NCBI GenBank assembly: GCA_009829735.1
Contig: CM020619.1
Coordinates: 10,344,375 to 10,408,374 of the forward strand
Length of the DNA stretch: 64,000 nt
Reading direction: 5' to 3'
From: Pyropia yezoensis
Lineage: Eukaryota > Rhodophyta > Bangiophyceae > Bangiales > Bangiaceae
Shown here in pieces: positions 58,355-64,000 of the stretch (position 1 is the stretch's first letter; every line of letters begins with the position of its first letter). The notes beneath the pieces are model-generated. The model saw only the letters and a program-made list of their open reading frames with translations. It did not search any database and was not told where the DNA came from. A program made the translations under genes and the position numbers.

Positions 58355-58505
58355 TGATTGCTTTTTGCTGGACTGGGCCTGACCTCGCTGCCGCGTCGTC
58401 GTCGATCGCGCCCCTGACTCCGTCGCCCAGACTCTGCGCTCTACACCGGCCCGCTCCTCGTTCTCTCGTTGCTGACCTTCTCGCCGCCCAAAACGGTGCT
58501 GAATG
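58355..58505 (+). repeat. Dispersed repeat, copy 2
   Basis: Same-orientation partner of 47357-47512. Shortly downstream both copies share a CGYGC...CTTTTCGA-like patch (about 47568 and 58636), suggesting the family extends beyond the aligned core. Here that region is open for 45 or so codons (FETTDAIYENTAAVE and ALSFGINTLLIRLILDRVMA), possibly a coding remnant. Confidence 0.6.
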
Positions 58506-59039
58506 GGGCGATGGGTCGGCTGTGACCCTCGGTGTGGCGGCAAAGGCGACAGAGCCTGTGGCCGTAGTAGCCTCGGCCTTACGCGTCTATCACAATTGAT
58601 AACGCACGTGGCCGAGGTCTATCTTCACTGACGCGCACTTTCGAAACCACTGACGCCATTTACGAAAACACAGCTGCAGTCGAGAGTCCAGCTCACGCAC
58701 TGTCCTTTGGCATCAACACATTGCTCATCAGGCTCATCCTCGACCGCGTCATGGCCAAAGCCAACAGTATGAGAGATTGGCGCGGTGGAGCTGAGAGGGA
58801 GGGAAGGTGGGGGGGCTTTCGCTCGCCCGCCGACCAGTGCGAGCATGGGTCCAGTTCTTGTGGGCTTCTCAGACTTCTCTTTGTTCTCACGGAGACAGGG
58901 AGAGAGCCGTCTGCGACTTCTGCGCGCGAAAAGGTCGCATTTTGCATGCGATACAAGTAGGTTCACAAAAAAAGGACCAAAGAATGCGTGCACGAGTTGA
59001 TACCTTTAGTGTTCTTTAGCGCTGCACCGAGCCCCCACC

Positions 59040-62000
59040 GTACTTTGCGCGTGATAGCATCATAGTGGGAGGGTCGGTGGCCGGGGCGGCGGTGAGGAAA
59101 TCTGCGGTATCAGCGACAGCAGTAGTGGCATAAGTGGCAGCGTCCGCGTGCGCGACGGACGGTCGCGCAGCACTAGTATAGCTGTAGCTGCTCCGTGGCG
59201 TGGCGGGGGTACATAATGAGATAACGAACAGGACATAGGGCAGTTGGGAGAAGGGGGGGGGGGGAGCGGGGCTCGCCCATAATTTAGTTGAAAACATACA
59301 AAACTGGAAAGCGCCAACTGAATAAGCTACGTTTCGGACGCTTTGCTTGAAAAGTTTCAATGATTACTAGAATCTATTTAACCCTGGACGGGTCGCGACT
59401 TCGGGTGTGTTTTGGGTTTTGAGCTGATTGCCGTGATCTCGTCATTCCAAAAAGAGGCCCCCCCAGGTCTCGACCGTTGACCCACGGTGCTTTTTGGGTT
59501 GTGTGCGCCCTGCGAGGTCGTTCCTTGCGTGGCTGAACAACGCAGTGCGCGCCGCAAGCGAGCGCTTTTGGCCTTGGCCAGCAACCGCCACCGCCTGCTG
59601 GCACCCTGAAGACGGTCGTTGGTGCGGGCAGGGTGTGTGTGTACGGCCGCCGTCGCCGACGGTGGCCTGCTGGCTGGTGGCGTTCCTCCCCGCCCTGACC
59701 CTGCGGCGGGCGGGATTGGCGGCTGCGATGGGGGGGCCGGCTGGTCCGCGGCCGCCTCCTCGGCGGCGGCCATCAGTGGATCCACTGTGACGCCGCCCGG
59801 CGGAACGGCGGCGGCAGCGGCGGCGGCAGCAGCGCCCAACCGCCTCGATCACCTCCCCGCCGCGGCGGCGCGACGACGGCGGCGGCGGCGGCGGCTTGGA
59901 CGGCTTCTCCCCCCACTTTCAAGCGCCCTGCCTACCTGGCCTTTCGCCTCCGGCCGCGGCGGCGATGGTGGTGGTGGCAATCGTGGCAGAGCTGGTGGAG
60001 GCTGTGCGGCGGCAGCGGCGGGGGCGGTGGCGATGGCGTCAACGCCCTCCGGCGGCTCCCCTCTCGGCGCGTCACAGCCCGCGGCGCCGTCGTCGCCCCA
60101 CCTCCCCACCCCCGCCCATTGCGTCAGGGACAGGGCGGCGACGAGGATCCCCCCCCTCGCCACTACGAGCCGAGGTGAGCGCGACGAGCGCAAACGGGGC
60201 TCCTCGTGCAGCCCCCGCCGCGGTCGGCGACAGCCGCACGTTACCCGCCGCCAGAGCGCCAACCGCAGCGTTGCTGACAACCCCCCCCCCCCCTTGCGGG
60301 GGGCGATGCCGTCACAAGGGCCACCACCTTGATCACCACGCGGGTGGCGGTGACCCTGCCGCCAGCGGTGACGACCGACGCTGCGACTTAAACCGTGTCT
60401 GAAGGGGGGATCGGTGGCGGCTATGCGGCTGCCACCCCCGCCGGCGAGCCCTACTATCGCCGTGGCGGAGGTGACGGCCACGACCACGACAGCGCCACTG
60501 GCGGCCACTGCGGCATGGCCGTCGTGCCGGCGGCGGCGGCCACGTGCCGGACACTGCTGGCGGCTGCGGCCGCGGCGGCAATTGTGGCATCCAACAGCGC
60601 CACCGCGTCGGCAGACGCCCTGGCAGGCGCGTCCGCGCGAGTGGAGGTGGCGGCGGTGGCGGTGGAGGTGGCCGCGGCGGTGGCGGCGGCGGTGGCGTGG
60701 GCGGCCGGGGGCCCGCCGTTCGCATCGAGCGGCGCGCCGCCCCCCACCACCCGCTATTTCACCCGCACGTACCGCGGCGCCAGCAGGCGCGTGCGAGGAC
60801 GGCGGGACGCCCCCCTCTTCCCCGATGCCGACCACACCTGGGCATCCCCTTCCGCCGCCACCCCCCGCCGTCGTCTCCACAGACGACCGCACCGTTGGCG
60901 GCGGTGGCCGGCGGCGGCACGATCTGCGGCGGCACGACCTCCGGATGACTAGCCGCTGTCACGTTTGGTCTTCAATGAAGTGCGTGGCGGCGCTGGCGGT
61001 GGCAGCAGCGGCCGCAGCGTTGGCGATGGTGGTGGGTGCGGCGGTAGCGGCTGGTGGCGGCGAGGGGCGCTACGCGCCGTCACCCCCGCCGGCCTCACCA
61101 ATCTGCGGCGCGCCACCGCCGGCGGGGACTCCCATTCGCCCCCGGCAGACACCATCTGTGGGACGGCGGCCGCGCCGCCAGGGGGAGACATCCCCCCCCG
61201 GTGAGGCCCCTCCCACGCGGTCACGCACGGGCGGCCTGCCACCTTTGAGGGTCCCCGCCTGGGAGGGCGATGCATCCCCTGTCGGCGTGCCGGCGGCTGG
61301 CGTCACTGCCGCAGCGCCGACCTCAGCAGCACCGCCACCGCATCCTCTCGGCCGGGCCTCCGGCCCCCCCCCAGGGCGGAGGGGGTGTTCCCCACCGCCG
61401 GAGACACGCGGTACCAGCCGCCGTTGTATCCGCCTATCCCGCGAGGTGGCCGCTGTCACGGGGGGTGACGCGTGCCCTCCCCCCTCCTCCTCCCCCCGCT
61501 GGTGGCAGTGGCAGCGGTTGCGACCGCAGCAGCGGCGGCGGAAGCGGCGGCGGCGGCAGCGGGCCTGCGGTCTCTCACAGCACCCCCCTGCCGAACGGCG
61601 CCCCCAGCGGCTACGCCCGTTCCGCGGGTCGCGACAGGCGGCGATCGGCCGCCTTTGTTGGTTGCTTCCCGCAGCGGTGGGGCGGGCCACCCCCCACGGG
61701 CAGCTTCCGCGCCACACGTGCCGCCGCCTCCGCGAGTGCCTCCGCCGCCGCCGCTGCGGCCGTTTCTGCTGTGCCGTCTTTGCCGCCAGCCACCCCTCAA
61801 AGTCGCCATTCTTGACACCTTTCCGCCAACCTGCTACGGAGGCGTCAATCACTCGTGCCGCCCACGGCCACTGCGGTCGTCGCTACGGACGCCCCCCCCC
61901 TCCCTCCTCCGCCGCCGCAGCGTGGTCGGCCGCCATCGCATGGCGGTAGCATCCGCGGCGGCCTTTGCAGAGCAGCGCCGACGGCGGCGGCAGCGGCAGC
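59040..62000. other. GC-rich region with scrambled frames, no confident gene
   Basis: Ala/Gly/Arg-rich frames overlap on both strands. Phrases such as GGGTICGGTTSG near 60925 and ADTICGTAAAPPGGD near 61160 hint at a decayed internal repeat, but each lies in a different frame. I cannot support a gene model. Confidence 0.4.
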
Positions 62001-63000
62001 TGCAGCTTTGGTGGGGGTCGCGGGGGCAGACAAGCCGCCTGCCGCCACCGCCTCGCCCGACTGCTTCTCCCCTCATGCTCGCGCGTCGCGGCGAAGGCGC
62101 GGATCCTGCATAACGCCGCGCCTGAGGTGGCCCACTTGCGCGCTACGGCGGTGGCGGCAGCGCCGACGGCGACGGCGATGGGGTGGGGAACTGGGGTGCG
62201 TCCGCCCCCCCTGCCGCCGCTGCTGTGGCCACCGACGGGGCATGCGCGACCGGCCGCCGCGCTGCTGGCCGCCGCTCAGGTGCGGCTGCAGGCCTAGCTC
62301 CACCGCCTCGACGCGGGGTTCCTGCCGATGGCGCGGGAGGCGGTCCCCGCAGACGGGGTAGGCGCGGTTGGAGGGGCGGAGGGGGTCGGCAGGTCGTGGG
62401 CGTCGCCCGCAGTGGGGTGGCGAGGCGGTCGATGCGGCGGCGGCCAGCCGCCGGGCGCTCATCGCGTTCGACGCGCTCCGCAAGGGGTGCTGCTGCCGCC
62501 GCGCGACGACGATGGGACGCCCACCAAGGGTCGCTCACCGGTATCGCAGGCCCCAGCGGCGGGGCGCAGTGTCGGCGACGACGTCCGCGGCAGCTGCTGC
62601 ACCGCGTGTGGTGGCGTGCGTTATACTAGCGTGCCTGCCGGGCGGTGGGGGTGGTCGTCGACGGCAGCTTTTTCTACGCGGCCCTCTGGTTGTCGGCGCA
62701 AGGCGGTGCCGCGGGCCCGGGGCCCGCGCCCGGTCCTCCCCCACGCGCCTTGAGCGGACGAACCCGGCTGCCGCTTAAGCCTGAGATCGTAACCGTCTTT
62801 GGCCTGGAGCGCCTGCTGCCGTGGCACGTCACTACTGGGCGACCGCCGCCTATCTGGGAGTCCCTCCGCCATCGGGTTTTGCCGCCAGCGATAGAGCCTC
62901 CGCTGTCGGGGGCCGCCGTTGCCGTACCCGAGGGGGGGGGGGGGGGGGGCACAACCATCACCTCTGCTGCCGCTATCGTTGCCGCGGCTACCGCTACCGC
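62000..63000 (+). pseudogene. Possible decayed gene in shifting frames
   Basis: Protein-like pieces follow each other on the plus strand. They are RILHNAAPEVAHLRATAV and AAALLAAAQVRLQA before a TAG at 62296, LHRLDAGFLPMAREAVPADG after it, then AVDAAAASRRALIAFDALRK in another frame, and VVVDGSFFYAALWLSAQ with LPLKPEIVTVFGLERLLPWH in a third. The order suggests one ancestral gene with a stop and frameshifts. A G run at 62932-62949 ends the readable part. No family recognised. Confidence 0.25.
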
Positions 63001-63771
63001 CGCGTCGGACGGCTGCGGAGGTGGTGGCCGCATCCTCTGCGACCGGGTCAGCGGCATGCGGGCGGCGGGAGCGGCACCTGCGTCGATCGTGGTTGCCAGC
63101 GCCGCTAGCGCCGCCGCCGGCTACTGCGGGCGTGCCAACGCGGGGGCCGTGGGTGGCAACCACCTCTACCGCGGCCGCTTGCCTGTTGCTCTCACTGGGG
63201 CAGACGCATGCAGCGGGGGGTGCGGACGTCGGCACCCCTTCTGCCACCTCGGCAGCCGTGGCAGTGCGGTGGCTGGTCGGCGCCGTCGGGGCGGGCGGCA
63301 GCGGCCGCCGCGTCGTCGGCGGCAGATGAGGGTTAGCTGTGGGGTGGCTCTCCCCGCGCGGCTCCGTTTGCCCCACGGCCCCGAGGCCGAGGCAGTGTGC
63401 GTTGCGTCAGTGCTGCTAGCGGCGCTTGCGCGACTTGCGGCGCCGCAGGGACGGCCGCGCAGACGGATTTTGACGCCACTGCCACCACAGCGGCGGCGGC
63501 GGCGGTAGTGGAGGCGGTGGGGTCAATTGTTACCGCTTCGCCGTAAGGGTGTGGCTGCGGCAGTCTTGTGGGGGTGGCGGACAAGGTGGTGGCGGTGTCT
63601 CCTGCCATGGGGGAGGGAGGGTCGGCCGCGGAATGACCGGGTCGGCTGCCCCACGTCCTCCGCCGGCGGCCAACTCGGGCCCGCCGACAGTCGGTCGGGC
63701 CCATCTATACGAACCTCCCAGCTGCTCAGGCGTGAACCCTAGGACAACACAACTAAAGCCACAGTATATTG

Positions 63772-63838
63772 TCATCGCGCTGCTGCATTGTTATGTACAG
63801 CGCGTCGCGCTACTACGTGTGCCGTAGCAGCGCGATGA
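63772..63838. other. Hairpin with 13-bp perfect arms
   Basis: TCATCGCGCTGCT and AGCAGCGCGATGA flank 41 nt, which contain a nested AGCGCG/CGCGCT palindrome and a TATGTACA motif. It could be a tiny foldback element or a transcribed hairpin. No precursor annotation can be made from sequence alone. Confidence 0.5.
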
Positions 63839-64000
63839 TCAGTGCAGGGAAGGCCCAAATATCGGGGCATGGGAGAACGACAAGCTGACAGAGAAAAAGT
63901 GTAAATATATGAGACACGCAGAGTCAAACGTGCGCAGCACGCCGGTATAAAACGCAGCCGGGACGACAGCAGCTGCCACCAGCTTGGCATAGGCGGCAGC

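Noticed and set aside
1..64000. CRISPR array, bacterial operon or phage features
   Set aside because: No regularly spaced short repeats with unique spacers, and the genes are eukaryotic and spliced.

Overview
The window looks like nuclear DNA of a eukaryotic alga. A red alga of the Porphyra/Pyropia type is my best inference. The pointers are eukaryote-only genes (a MON2-type Golgi scaffold, a 20S proteasome beta3 subunit, a Sel1-repeat kinase-like protein), very GC-rich coding sequence with alanine/glycine/proline inserts, few and short introns with GTACG-type donors, a protein with a transit-peptide-like N-terminus, and a eukaryotic 28S rRNA fragment. The taxon is not proven.

Layout. From 0.8 to 20 kb there is a gene-dense, very GC-rich block. 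It holds a plastid-type membrane protein (minus), MON2 (plus, divergent from the first), proteasome beta3 (minus, spliced), a 2OG-oxygenase-like protein (plus), and convergent to it a large kinase-like/Sel1-repeat protein (minus). From 19.8 to 24 kb lies low-complexity DNA full of G and C runs and microsatellites. From 24 to 30 kb there are decayed or frame-broken genes (ankyrin repeats, an F-box-like reading frame) and a minus-strand Ala/Pro-rich gene with one well-supported intron.

From 30.15 kb the composition drops sharply and a mobile-element-rich region begins. It contains two uncharacterised minus-strand genes, a tandem array with a period of about 455 bp, and a five-exon transposase gene (38.6-42.3 kb) with an N-terminal C2H2 zinc finger and motifs of the Plavaka/KDZ class. 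Two elements with terminal inverted repeats sit at 44.3-45.1 and 45.2-45.5 kb. From 46 to 59 kb the DNA is comparatively AT-rich and almost gene-free. It carries a pair of roughly 340-bp inverted repeats 6.5 kb apart, a dense cluster of GCGTAC motifs, a diverged dispersed repeat, and a lone, mutated 5' piece of 28S rRNA. From 59.5 kb to the end, GC-rich DNA returns with scrambled reading frames and no confident gene.

The host genes are housekeeping in character (Golgi/endosome traffic, proteasome, plastid membrane) and do not form a pathway. The functional unit worth following is the transposase and the uncharacterised genes beside it. In several places (MON2, the F-box-like frame, and probably the 26-30 kb gene) the reading frame changes at or beside a long G or C run, so assembly indels cannot be separated from real introns or frameshifts by reading alone.
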